Of a DNA stretch of 64,000 nt, positions 56,646 through 64,000 are shown piece after piece (positions within the stretch are counted from its first letter, which is position 1; every line of letters starts with the position of its first letter). Below the pieces are notes generated by a model, which saw only the letters and a program-made list of their open reading frames with translations, made no database searches and was not told where the DNA came from. The translations under genes were made by a program, and so were the position numbers. The DNA comes from Agromyces flavus (GTDB lineage: Bacteria > Actinomycetota > Actinomycetes > Actinomycetales > Microbacteriaceae): NCBI RefSeq assembly GCF_900104685.1, contig NZ_LT629755.1, positions 1,612,001-1,676,000 on the forward strand, read 5' to 3'.

Positions 56646-57539
56646 ATGCCGCAGCACCCCATCGACCGCGGCGGCATCGCGCCCGCCGTGGTGGCGTGGT
56701 TCGCGCACGCCGCGCGTCCGCTGCCGTGGCGCGCGGCCGACGTCTCGCCGTGGGCCGTCCTCGTCAGCGAGTTCATGCTGCAGCAGACCCAGGTCGGCCG
56801 CGTTCAGCCGCGCTGGGAGGAGTGGGTGCGGCGCTGGCCCACGCCGGCCGCGCTCGCCGCGGAGCCGGCGTCCGAAGCCGTGCGCGCGTGGGACCGCCTC
56901 GGGTACCCGCGTCGTGCGCTCTGGCTCCACCGGGCGGCGACCGAGATCGTCGAACGGCACGGCGGCGAGGTGCCGCGCGACCTCGACGCCCTGCTCGCAC
57001 TGCAGGGCATCGGGCCGTACACCGCGAGGGCGATCGCGGCGTTCGCGTTCGGCGACCGCCATCCGGTGGTCGACACCAACACCAGGCGGGTGATCGCCCG
57101 CGCGGTCGACGGGGCCGCCGAGTCGGGCCCGCCGGCCACCGCTCGGGACCTCGCGGCGATGGAGCGGCTGCTGCCGCCGGATCGCGAGGCCGCCCACCGA
57201 TTCAACGCCGGCGCCATGGAGCTCGGCGCGACGGTGTGCACCGCCCGGGCGCCGCGTTGCGACGCCTGCCCGATCGCGGATCTCTGCGCGTGGCGCGCTG
57301 CGGGCTATCCCGCCTACGAGGGTCCCCGTCGCGCTCGGCAGACGCGCTTCGAGGGAAGCGACCGGCAGGCGCGCGGCAAGGTCATGCGCGAGCTCCGCGC
57401 CGCGCACCGGGCGGTCGCCGGTGACGAGCTCGCGCGCGTGCTCGACGACCCCGCCCGGCTCGAACGCGCGATCGAGGGGCTCGTGGCCGACGGACTCGCC
57501 GTGCGGACCAGCGACGGGTACGTGCTGCCCGAGGTCTGA
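56646..57539 (+). CDS. mutY: A/G-specific adenine glycosylase
   Basis: The 297-residue enzyme has FMLQQTQVGRVQPRW, the HhH motif LQGIGPYTARAI with the catalytic Asp in HPVVDTNTRR, and the 4Fe-4S cluster cysteines C-x6-C-x2-C-x5-C (CTARAPRCDACPIADLC). It removes adenine paired with 8-oxoguanine. The C-terminal MutT-like domain of E. coli MutY is absent, replaced by a short basic helical region, as usual in actinobacteria. A Nudix enzyme of the 8-oxo-dGTP type is encoded 20 kb away, so both arms of the GO system are present. Confidence 0.95.
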   Translation: MPQHPIDRGGIAPAVVAWFAHAARPLPWRAADVSPWAVLVSEFMLQQTQVGRVQPRWEEWVRRWPTPAALAAEPASEAVRAWDRLGYPRRALWLHRAATEIVERHGGEVPRDLDALLALQGIGPYTARAIAAFAFGDRHPVVDTNTRRVIARAVDGAAESGPPATARDLAAMERLLPPDREAAHRFNAGAMELGATVCTARAPRCDACPIADLCAWRAAGYPAYEGPRRARQTRFEGSDRQARGKVMRELRAAHRAVAGDELARVLDDPARLERAIEGLVADGLAVRTSDGYVLPEV

Positions 57540-57560
57540 CCTGACGACGTGCGACCCGGG

Positions 57561-58967
57561 TCAGACGCCCTGGAGGCCCACGAGCAGGTGCGCCTCGACG
57601 GGCGCGTCGCGGCCGGCGACCTCGAGCTCGCCCAGCGGCTGCGTGATCGCCGCGTCGCCCAGCCGTTCGCGCGTCGCCGCGGCGATCGCGACCCCGCCGA
57701 CCGGCGCGCGATGCTCGATGCGCGAGGCCACGTTCACGGTGTCGCCGATCACGGTGTAGGTGCGGCCGCCCCCGGTCCCGAGGATGCCCACGTTGGCCCG
57801 TCCCGAGTTCACGCCGACGCGGAAGCGCGGCCAGTCGGGATGCGCCGCGGCGACGGCGCCCGTCGCCTGCTGGAGGGCGAGCGCAGCGCCAGCGGCGCGC
57901 TGCGCGTGCGACGGGCCGGACGAGCCATCCGATTCGAACACCGCCATGACCGCATCGCCGATCAGGCGATCGACGCGCCCGCCGAACCGCTCGACGAGCG
58001 GAGGGATGGCGTCGGTGAAGTAGGTGTTCAGCATGGCGGTCACCTCGGCCGGCTCGTGGGATTCCGAGAAGTGCGTGAATCCCGCCAGGTCGGCGAACAG
58101 GACCGACACGTCGCGCTCGCCCGCGGCGGTGTCCTGCGTGTAGAGGCCCGACCAGCGCTCCTCGCGCCACGACCGCTGCGCCGCGACCGCGATGATGATG
58201 AACGCGGCGAGCATGAGCACGTGCCACTCCCACCACGAGAGGTGCCAGTTGCGACCCACGACGACCGCGATCTCGGCCTCGGCCAGCAGGGTGAACGCCG
58301 CCGCGAACGCCAGCGGCAGCGGTGAGGCGGCATGGCGCGGCATCCGCAGGTAGCGGACCACCGCGACCGCGTAGCAGGCCAACCCGATCGTGGCGAGCAC
58401 GGCGAACGGCACCGTGGTCCGTTCGGGTGGTGCGGCGGCGTCGAGGGGCCCGAGGCGCAGCAGCGAGACGACGCCCCACAGCACCATGAGGGCGACGAGC
58501 CCGCCCACGAGCCACGGTGCGAGGCGAACGACGCGCGCGCCGTGCGCCCCGTCGAGGTCGAGGCTGGACCATGCGGCGAACACGGCGGCCACCGTGAGGC
58601 CCACCGGCGTCGCGAGGGCGAAGCCGGTGTTGCTCTCGGCGAGCAGGACGCCGGGCGTCGCGAGCGCGTGCAGGGCGAGGAACCCGGCCGCGGCTCCGAA
58701 CGACAGCGAGACGAGGACGAGCCGGGCGTCGCGGCGCAGACGCGCGGCCGCGCCGACCACCCACGCGAGCGCCGCGTTGATCGCCCCGACCGCAGCCACG
58801 AGCCAGAAGTGGGTCGGCTGGTGCTCCCACTGCAGGTCGAGCACCGGTCGCAGGATCAGCATCGCCAGCCCGATGAGCGGCAGCGCGAGGGCCGCGACCG
58901 TCAGCGCGGTCGCGCGCCGCGACGGCGGCGGCGCGACGGGCCCCGTGCCCGGAACGATGGCAGTCAC
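57561..58967 (-). CDS. Membrane-bound class III adenylate/guanylate cyclase
   Basis: The 468-residue protein has about eight helices in its first 280 residues and a C-terminal cyclase domain. All catalytic residues are present: SVLFADLAGFT and RLIGDAVMAVF with the metal aspartates, and VIGDTVNVASRIE with the Asn and Arg. It is therefore probably active, unlike the altered cyclase at 23139-24494. The GTG start overlaps by 4 bp the stop of a thioredoxin-reductase-like gene, so the two products are made together. Confidence 0.9.
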   Translation of the reverse strand: MTAIVPGTGPVAPPPSRRATALTVAALALPLIGLAMLILRPVLDLQWEHQPTHFWLVAAVGAINAALAWVVGAAARLRRDARLVLVSLSFGAAAGFLALHALATPGVLLAESNTGFALATPVGLTVAAVFAAWSSLDLDGAHGARVVRLAPWLVGGLVALMVLWGVVSLLRLGPLDAAAPPERTTVPFAVLATIGLACYAVAVVRYLRMPRHAASPLPLAFAAAFTLLAEAEIAVVVGRNWHLSWWEWHVLMLAAFIIIAVAAQRSWREERWSGLYTQDTAAGERDVSVLFADLAGFTHFSESHEPAEVTAMLNTYFTDAIPPLVERFGGRVDRLIGDAVMAVFESDGSSGPSHAQRAAGAALALQQATGAVAAAHPDWPRFRVGVNSGRANVGILGTGGGRTYTVIGDTVNVASRIEHRAPVGGVAIAAATRERLGDAAITQPLGELEVAGRDAPVEAHLLVGLQGV

Positions 58968-60667
58968 CGCACCGGCACCGCCTTGCCATCCGGATTGGCC
59001 AGGTGCCGATGCACCGCGGAGACGACGACCGAGCCCTCGCCGACCGCCGAGGCGACCCGCTTGACCGAGTCCCGACGCGCGTCGCCGACCGCGAACACCC
59101 CGGGAACGCTCGTCTCGTGCGGGAACGGCGGGCGTTCGAACGGCCAGCGGTGCCCGTTCTCATCGAGCACGGCGGGGCCGGTGAGCACGTAGCCCCACCG
59201 ATCGCGCAGGACCTCGGGCGGCAGCCAGTCGGTGCGCGGCGAGGCGCCGATGAGCACGAACAGCCCCCGGCACGCCTCTTCGGCCACCTCGCCCGTGGTC
59301 CGGTCGCGCACGAGGATGCGCTCGAGCCCCTCCTCGCCGCCCCCGCCGACCACCTCGGCATTGTTCCGCACCACCACGCCCTGCGCCTCGAGCTGGGCGA
59401 TGAGGTACTGCGACATGCTCGCGGCGAGGCCGGCACCGCGCACGAGCAGGGTGACGGATGACGCGTACCGCGCGAGGTGCAGCGCGGCCTGCCCCGCCGA
59501 GTTGCCGCCGCCCACGACGAACACGGGCTTGCCCGACACGCCCTGCGCCTCGACGGCGGACGCGCCGTAGAACACGCCGGCGCCCTCGAACGGCTCGAGC
59601 TCCTCCACGTCGATCCGTCGGTACGCGACGCCGGTGGCGAGCACGACCGAGCGACACCTGATCTCATCACCCGGCGCCACGCGGACGACGAATCCGCCCT
59701 CGGTGCGCTCGATGCCCGTCACCTCGCGCGCGTGCGCGAACCGGGCGCCGAACACCCACGCCTGCTGGTACGCGCGCTGCGCGAGTTCCGAGCCCGAGAT
59801 GCCGCGTGCGAACCCGAGGTAGTTGCGGATCAGCGAGCTCGACCCGGCCTGGCCGCCGATCGACTCGCGTTCGACGACGAGCACGTCCAGGCCCTCCGAC
59901 GCCGCGTAGACCGCCGCGGCCAGCCCGCCGGGTCCGGCACCGACCACGACGACGTCCGCATCGCGGGCGTCGTCCAACGCGGTCGTCAGCCCGTACGCCG
60001 CCGCGAGCGTCGCGTTGTCGGGGTTGCGGAGCGCGCGGCCGTCGAGCAGCAGCACGACCGGCTCGGTCGGCGTGTCGGTGATGCCCGACCGAGCAAGCCG
60101 TTCGCGCGCGGCATCCGAGTCGGGATCGAGCCATTCGTGCGGCACGCCGCCGCGCGCGAGGAGGCTCCGGATCTCGTGCGTCCGGGGCAGCCCGTCGCGC
60201 CCGACCACGGCGACCTCGCGTGGACGCAGGCCGATGGACCGCTCCCACTCCAGCAGGAACTCGGTGATCGTGCGGTGGAAGTACTCGTCGGGAGAATGCC
60301 AGGGGCGGATCACGTAGTACTCGAGCTCGCCCGCACCCATCAGGCGCAGGATCTCCTCGCGCACGCCGGGTTCGCCCCACTGGCCCCACTCGATCAGGCG
60401 GCCTCGACGCACGTCGGGGAACTCGCGGCGCGCGACGGCGAACAGCGATCGCCTGTCGATGTCGCCCGCACGGTCCGAGAGGACGAGCGCGAGCAGTCCG
60501 CCGGCCTCGGCGAGCGCGTGGATGCGCGCCGCGGCCGCGCGCTCGTCGAGCGCCTCGTCGATGCGGTAGTCGGCGCCGTATCGCCTCGCCAGCTCGGCGA
60601 CGATCGACGCGCGCGCATCGTCGTCGCGCGTGACGACGAGGATGACCGGCGGCGCTGAGGTCGGCAT
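58964..60667 (-). CDS. Receiver-like/thioredoxin-reductase-like fusion lacking the CxxC
   Basis: The 567-residue protein has a degenerate response-regulator-like domain (about 8-125: ILVVTRDDDARASIVAEL; LVLSDRAGD), a glutaredoxin-like domain without cysteines (about 153-218) and an FAD/NADPH reductase core (VVVVGAGPGGLAAAVYAASEG; VFVVGGGNSAGQAALHLARYA, in parts; GVFAVGDARR). Where thioredoxin reductases have CATC, it has YGAS, so disulfide chemistry is excluded. GGAGGA six bases upstream favours ATG at 60667 over the GTG two codons before. It is translationally coupled to the cyclase downstream. Confidence 0.88.
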   Translation of the reverse strand: MPTSAPPVILVVTRDDDARASIVAELARRYGADYRIDEALDERAAAARIHALAEAGGLLALVLSDRAGDIDRRSLFAVARREFPDVRRGRLIEWGQWGEPGVREEILRLMGAGELEYYVIRPWHSPDEYFHRTITEFLLEWERSIGLRPREVAVVGRDGLPRTHEIRSLLARGGVPHEWLDPDSDAARERLARSGITDTPTEPVVLLLDGRALRNPDNATLAAAYGLTTALDDARDADVVVVGAGPGGLAAAVYAASEGLDVLVVERESIGGQAGSSSLIRNYLGFARGISGSELAQRAYQQAWVFGARFAHAREVTGIERTEGGFVVRVAPGDEIRCRSVVLATGVAYRRIDVEELEPFEGAGVFYGASAVEAQGVSGKPVFVVGGGNSAGQAALHLARYASSVTLLVRGAGLAASMSQYLIAQLEAQGVVVRNNAEVVGGGGEEGLERILVRDRTTGEVAEEACRGLFVLIGASPRTDWLPPEVLRDRWGYVLTGPAVLDENGHRWPFERPPFPHETSVPGVFAVGDARRDSVKRVASAVGEGSVVVSAVHRHLANPDGKAVPVR

Positions 60668-60743
60668 GCCCACTCCTCCCCGGCGGGACGCGGGCTCCCC
60701 CGCCGCTCAGGACACAGTACTCCGCGGTCCCGGGCGCACGACA

Positions 60744-60796
60744 GCATCCGTCCGCGGACACGCGGATGCCCCGGGGGGGTCGCCCCGGGGCATCCG
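60744..60796. terminator. Hairpin region after the MHS transporter, with alternative pairing
   Basis: GGATGCCCCGGGG (60764-60776) pairs perfectly with CCCCGGGGCATCC (60783-60795). An upstream GCATCCG (60744-60750) can instead pair with CGGATGC (60763-60769), so two hairpins compete. It follows the MHS transporter stop (minus strand) by about 15 bp and probably ends that transcript. Confidence 0.6.
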
Positions 60797-60810
60797 TCAT
60801 GCGACGCCGA

Positions 60811-62175
60811 TCAGCCGGCCGTCGCGGCGACCCGCTCGCGGTCGGCCTCGTCGACCGCCCGCAGGTCGAGGCCGCGCGTCTCGCGGGCCGCCGCCACCGC
60901 CACGAGCGTGATCGCGCAGGCGACCGCGACGTAGATCGCGATCGGCACGCTCGATCCGAACTGGCCGAGCAGGGCCGTGGCGATGATCGGCGCGAGCGAG
61001 CCCGCGAAGATCGACGTCACCTGGTAGCCGAGCGAGACGCCCGAGTAGCGCATGCGCGTCGGGAACATCTCGGCCATGATCGCCGGCTGCGCGGCGTACA
61101 TGAGGGCGTGGAAGACCAGGCCGAGCGCGATCGCGGACCAGATCACCAGCGGGTTCGCGGTGTCCATGAGCGGGAAGGCGAAGAAGGCCCACGTCGCACC
61201 CAGGATCGCGCCCGCGGCGTAGACCGGCTTGCGGCCCAGGCGGTCGGAGAGGCGACCCGCGATGGGAATGGCGACGAAGTGCACGACGTGCGCGCCGACG
61301 AGGATCAGCAGCGTGTTGGCGGTGCCCTCCTTCACGACCTGCGTGAGGTAGACGATCGAGAAGGTCACCACGACGTAGTACAGGATGTTCTCGGCCACGC
61401 GGAGGCCCATCGCGGTGACGACGCCGCGCGGGTAGCGCTTGATGACCTCGAGCACCCCGTAGCTGGTGGCCTTCGCCTGCTCGCGCTCGGCCTGCATCTC
61501 GAGGAAGATGGGCGCGTCGGTGACCTTGGTGCGGATGTACCAGCCGATGAGGACGATCACGGCCGACAGCCAGAACGCCACGCGCCAGCCCCAGCCCAGG
61601 AACGCCTCCTCGGTGAGCGTCGACGACAGCACGAACAGCACGAGCGTCGCGAGCAGGTTGCCCACCGGCACGGCGGCCTGCGGCCAGCTGGCCCAGAATC
61701 CGCGGCTCTTCGACGGGCTGTGCTCGGCGACCAGCAGCACTGCGCCGCCCCACTCGCCGCCGAGCGCGAAGCCCTGCAGGAAGCGGAGCAGCACGAGCAG
61801 GGCCGGTGCGGCCAGGCCGATCTGGGCGTACGTCGGCAGGCAGCCGATCAGGAACGTCGCGACGCCGATGAGGATGATGCTGAACTGGAGCAGCTTCTTG
61901 CGGCCGTACTTGTCGCCCAGGTGGCCGAAGACGATGCCGCCGAGCGGACGCGCGATGAACCCGACCGCGTAGGTCAGGAACGCCGCGATGATGCCGGCGA
62001 ACGGGTCGTCGGACGGTGGGAAGAAGACGGTGCCGAACACGAGTGTGGCGGCCGAGGCGTAGAGGAAGAACTCGTACCACTCGACCACGGTGCCGGCCAT
62101 CGACGCGGTGACGACCCGGCGCAGGCCCGAGGTGGGGGTGGCGTCGGTCGTGTCCCGGACGGGTGCCTGGGTCAT
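60811..62175 (-). CDS. MHS-family MFS metabolite:H+ symporter
   Basis: The 454-residue protein has 12 helices and the MHS-family pattern: ASMAGTVVEWYEFFLYASAA, FLTYAVGFIARPLGGIVFGHLGDKYGRKK, LLRFLQGFALGGEWGGAVLLVAEHSP, GFWASWPQAAVPVGNLLAT (cited in parts). Relatives carry shikimate, alpha-ketoglutarate, proline/betaine or other organic acids. AAGGAG six bases upstream sets the ATG at 62175. The divergent LysR regulator probably controls it. Confidence 0.9.
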   Translation of the reverse strand: MTQAPVRDTTDATPTSGLRRVVTASMAGTVVEWYEFFLYASAATLVFGTVFFPPSDDPFAGIIAAFLTYAVGFIARPLGGIVFGHLGDKYGRKKLLQFSIILIGVATFLIGCLPTYAQIGLAAPALLVLLRFLQGFALGGEWGGAVLLVAEHSPSKSRGFWASWPQAAVPVGNLLATLVLFVLSSTLTEEAFLGWGWRVAFWLSAVIVLIGWYIRTKVTDAPIFLEMQAEREQAKATSYGVLEVIKRYPRGVVTAMGLRVAENILYYVVVTFSIVYLTQVVKEGTANTLLILVGAHVVHFVAIPIAGRLSDRLGRKPVYAAGAILGATWAFFAFPLMDTANPLVIWSAIALGLVFHALMYAAQPAIMAEMFPTRMRYSGVSLGYQVTSIFAGSLAPIIATALLGQFGSSVPIAIYVAVACAITLVAVAAARETRGLDLRAVDEADRERVAATAG

Positions 62176-62284
62176 TCGATGCTCCTTTGCATGACGACGT
62201 TGGGGGATGTCGGACGCTCTCGCGTCAACGACCGAGTCTGTCGTGCAACCTTCTGCATTCCAATGGCCACATGCGCGACCATGT

Positions 62285-62300
62285 TGTGCGAAACTGCACA
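62285..62300. promoter_or_regulatory. LysR-type operator TGTGC-N6-GCACA
   Basis: A perfect 5-base inverted repeat in the divergent LysR/MHS interval, two bases before the regulator's GTG. A second loosely similar site (GTGCAACCTTCTGCATT) is at about 62240-62256, closer to the transporter. Two sites of this kind are typical of LysR autoregulation and activation. Confidence 0.5.
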
Positions 62301-62302
62301 CC

Positions 62303-63229
62303 GTGTCACCGATCCCCACGCGTCGCCCGCCGAGCGCCGATGACCTCATCGTGCTGCTCGCCGTCGCCCGTGAAGGCCGCTTCACGGGGGCTGCCGAGCA
62401 GCTCGGCCTGAACCACACGACGATCGCGCGTCGCATCGAGGCGCTCGAGCAGGCGCTCGGCGGACGCGTCCTCGCGCGCGGCGCCGCGGGCTGGGTGCTG
62501 ACGCCGCTCGGCGAGCACGCGCTCGCGGCGGCCGAGGACGTCGAGCGCGCGATGCGGCGCCTCTCCCCCGACGACGCGCCGGTGCTCGCGGGGGTCGTGC
62601 GGCTCTCGGCGACCGACGGGTTCAGCGGGTTCATCGCGGCGCCCGCGATGGCCGCGCTGCGGTCGCGCCATCCGGATGTCTCGCTCGAGATCGTCGCGGC
62701 GACCCGTCGCGCCGCGCAGCAGCGCGTGGGGGTCGATCTGGAGGTCGTCGTCGGGCGCCCGCACGTCCAGCGTGCCGAGGCCATCCACCTGGGCGACTAC
62801 GTCCTCGGCCTCTACGCCGGCCGGGACTTCCTCGACCGCAACGGCACGCCGGCGTCGATGGCGGAGCTCTCGGGTGCACCGCTCGTCTACTTCATCGAGT
62901 CGATGCTGCAGGTCGATGCGCTCGACGAGGCGCGCCGGCCGACCCGCGGCATGGTCGACGCCGTCTCGAGCACGAACGTGTACGTGCACGTGGATGCCAC
63001 GCGCGCGGGCGCGGGCTACGGACTGCTTCCGGCGTTCCTCGCCGACCCGCACGACGACCTCGTGCGGCTGTTCCCCGACGAGGTCGAGGAGCGCCTGCCG
63101 TACTGGCTCGTCTGCCGCCCGGAGGCCCTCCGCCAACCGACCGCGGTCGCCTACATCGCGGCGCTGCGGGCGCGGATGACGGAGGCGGCCGACGCCCTGC
63201 TCGGGCGCGGCCGCCTCACCGCGGCGTGA
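62303..63229 (+). CDS. LysR-family transcriptional regulator
   Basis: The 308-residue protein has the LysR helix-turn-helix (DDLIVLLAVAREGRFTGAAEQ, in part; LNHTTIARRIEALEQALG; TPLGEHALAAAE) and a periplasmic-binding-protein-like effector domain. It starts with GTG at 62303, without a ribosome binding site and overlapping the operator region. An in-frame ATG at 62207 would add 32 residues not found in the family. It should respond to the substrate of the divergent MHS transporter. Confidence 0.9.
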   Translation: MSPIPTRRPPSADDLIVLLAVAREGRFTGAAEQLGLNHTTIARRIEALEQALGGRVLARGAAGWVLTPLGEHALAAAEDVERAMRRLSPDDAPVLAGVVRLSATDGFSGFIAAPAMAALRSRHPDVSLEIVAATRRAAQQRVGVDLEVVVGRPHVQRAEAIHLGDYVLGLYAGRDFLDRNGTPASMAELSGAPLVYFIESMLQVDALDEARRPTRGMVDAVSSTNVYVHVDATRAGAGYGLLPAFLADPHDDLVRLFPDEVEERLPYWLVCRPEALRQPTAVAYIAALRARMTEAADALLGRGRLTAA

Positions 63230-63250
63230 CCGAAGGGTGCGGAAGCGGGC

Positions 63251-63724
63251 TCAGGCCCGCAAGTCCTCGTCGCGGTCGTCGAGGTCGTCGTCGTCGGCGT
63301 CGAGGTCGCGCGGCTTGACGTACGGGTCGGCATCGCCGGCGTAGTCCGCCGTCGCGGCGACGGCCGAGGTCTCGGCGTCGCGCTCACGCGCCTCGCGCAG
63401 GAGGTCCTCGATGTGCTTCGCGTTCTCGGGAACCGCGTCGGCGATGAACTCGAGCGTGGGCGTCAGCCGCGCCGTGATGTTGCGCCCGACCTCGCTGCGG
63501 AGCATGCCGGTCGCGGCCTTGAGCGCGAGCGCCGAGTCCCGGCGCTCCTCGTCGGTGCCGTACACGGTGTAGAAGATGCTCGCGTGCTGCAGGTCGCCCG
63601 TCACGCGGACGTCGGTGATCGTCACGAACCCGAGCCGCGGGTCGCGAAGCCCCTTGTCGAGGCGTCGCGCGACGATCTCCTTGATGCGGTCGGCCAGCTT
63701 CCTGGCGCGCTGGGGGTCGGCCAT
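63251..63724 (-). CDS. rbfA: Ribosome-binding factor A
   Basis: The 157-residue protein has the RbfA KH-like fold: ADRIKEIVARRLDKGLRDPRLGFVTITDVRVTGDLQHASIFYTV (in parts), GRNITARLTPTLEFIADAVPENAKHIEDLL (in parts). It helps mature the 16S rRNA 5' end region in the small subunit. The last 35 residues are a highly acidic tail (DLDADDDDLDDRDED). AAAGGAG precedes the ATG. It follows infB by 60 bp, as in most bacteria, but truB does not come next. Confidence 0.95.
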   Translation of the reverse strand: MADPQRARKLADRIKEIVARRLDKGLRDPRLGFVTITDVRVTGDLQHASIFYTVYGTDEERRDSALALKAATGMLRSEVGRNITARLTPTLEFIADAVPENAKHIEDLLREARERDAETSAVAATADYAGDADPYVKPRDLDADDDDLDDRDEDLRA

Positions 63725-63747
63725 GGGGACTCCTTTCGAAGCATGAG

Positions 63748-63775
63748 CCGAGGGGGCGGAGCACCGCCCCCTCGG
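63748..63775. terminator. Hairpin between infB and rbfA
   Basis: CCGAGGGGGCGG pairs perfectly with CCGCCCCCTCGG around the tetraloop AGCA, in the 60-bp gap between infB and rbfA on the minus strand. It could attenuate rbfA relative to infB or protect the infB 3' end; there is no T tract. Confidence 0.55.
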
Positions 63776-63784
63776 ACCGGGACA

Positions 63785-64000
63785 CTAGGCCCGCGGCTTC
63801 TCGCGCATCTCGATGGTCTCGATCTCGTCGCCGACCTGGATGTCGTTGTACTTGCCGAGGCCGATGCCCGCCTCGAAGTCCGTGCGGACCTCGGTGACGT
63901 CGTCCTTGAACCGGCGGAGCGACTCGATCGCGAGGTTGTCGCCGACGACCACGCCATCGCGGATGACGCGTGCCTTGGCGTTGCGCGTGATCGTTCCCGA
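63785..64000 (-). CDS. infB: Translation initiation factor IF-2, C-terminal end (partial)
   Basis: The last 71 residues of IF-2 domain IV are visible: [52 protein letters not shown] and [13 protein letters not shown] at the end (cited in parts). This C-terminal beta-barrel binds the acceptor end of initiator tRNA. The gene continues beyond the right edge. Stop TAG at 63785-63787. Confidence 0.95.
   Translation of the reverse strand, partial: SGTITRNAKARVIRDGVVVGDNLAIESLRRFKDDVTEVRTDFEAGIGLGKYNDIQVGDEIETIEMREKPRA

Noticed and set aside
1..64000. CRISPR arrays, tRNA genes, insertion sequences, prophage
   Set aside because: No spaced repeats of the right size, no cloverleaf sequence, no transposase or integrase motif in any frame that I could recognise.

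Overview
The window is very GC-rich DNA (about 70% or more, judged by eye) from an actinobacterium. Several traits point to Micrococcales, most likely Microbacteriaceae (an Agromyces-like organism). Codon third positions are almost all G or C, GTG starts are common, and many genes look leaderless (a TANNNT -10 box ending about 6-7 nt before the start codon). The gene set fits too: SigK/RskA-type sigma and anti-sigma, class F sortase with a DUF4397 protein, CsoR-family regulator, RibF/TruB/RbfA/IF-2. The family assignment is inference from gene content. I found no tRNA, rRNA, CRISPR array, insertion sequence or phage. No gene-free stretch exceeds about 265 bp, so the region looks like ordinary chromosome.

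Layout. 1-5 kb: the end of a flavin monooxygenase, rpsO (S15), two tandem paralogous single-pass membrane proteins of unknown function, a secreted CHRD protein, DUF488 and DUF3592-like proteins. 5-9 kb: a quinone-oxidoreductase-like enzyme, a degenerate CPBP membrane protein, and a protealysin-type M4 protease beside its emfourin-like inhibitor. 8.4-12.1 kb (minus strand): DUF4397 surface protein, sortase, ECF sigma, zinc-type anti-sigma and a YhhN membrane protein, packed as one unit. 12.2-18.9 kb: FKBP, DUF779 plus an acetaldehyde-type dehydrogenase under a GAF/winged-helix/BTAD-like regulator, PrsW, and a GlcD-type FAD oxidase. 19-24.5 kb: Ada/AlkA fusion, FAH hydrolase, aspartase, and a hydrolase-cyclase fusion.

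24.6-31.5 kb is an amine catabolic locus: an APC permease facing a co-directional set of glutamine-synthetase-like ligase, gamma-glutamyl hydrolase, aldehyde dehydrogenase, SDR and FadR-type regulator. The expected logic is import, gamma-glutamylation, oxidation, then release of glutamate. 31.6-38.2 kb: two nucleobase transporters, PiT phosphate transporter with a small membrane partner, a Nudix enzyme and pfkA. 38.3-46.3 kb: SNF2 helicase, DUF2207 membrane protein, metal-sensing CsoR/RcnR-type repressor, macrodomain, GDPD and an SDR/DUF2867 protein.

46.4-50.8 kb is a deoxyribose locus: SorC-type DeoR, deoC, an aldehyde dehydrogenase, and a cysteine-free half-length ALDH translationally coupled to it. 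50.9-64 kb holds ribF and truB with two small membrane proteins between them, panE-like, mutY, a cyclase coupled to a CxxC-less thioredoxin-reductase homologue, an MHS transporter with divergent LysR, rbfA and the 3' end of infB. On the minus strand infB, rbfA, truB, ribF and rpsO keep their usual order but are spread over 62 kb by insertions.

The observation I rate highest is upstream of the aldehyde dehydrogenase at 13305-14828. Four GCAAC direct repeats lie at exactly 11-bp spacing just before a -10 box and directly after the gene for a regulator whose C-terminal half looks SARP-like. That is the operator geometry known for SARP activators, here joined to an AcoR-like sensor.
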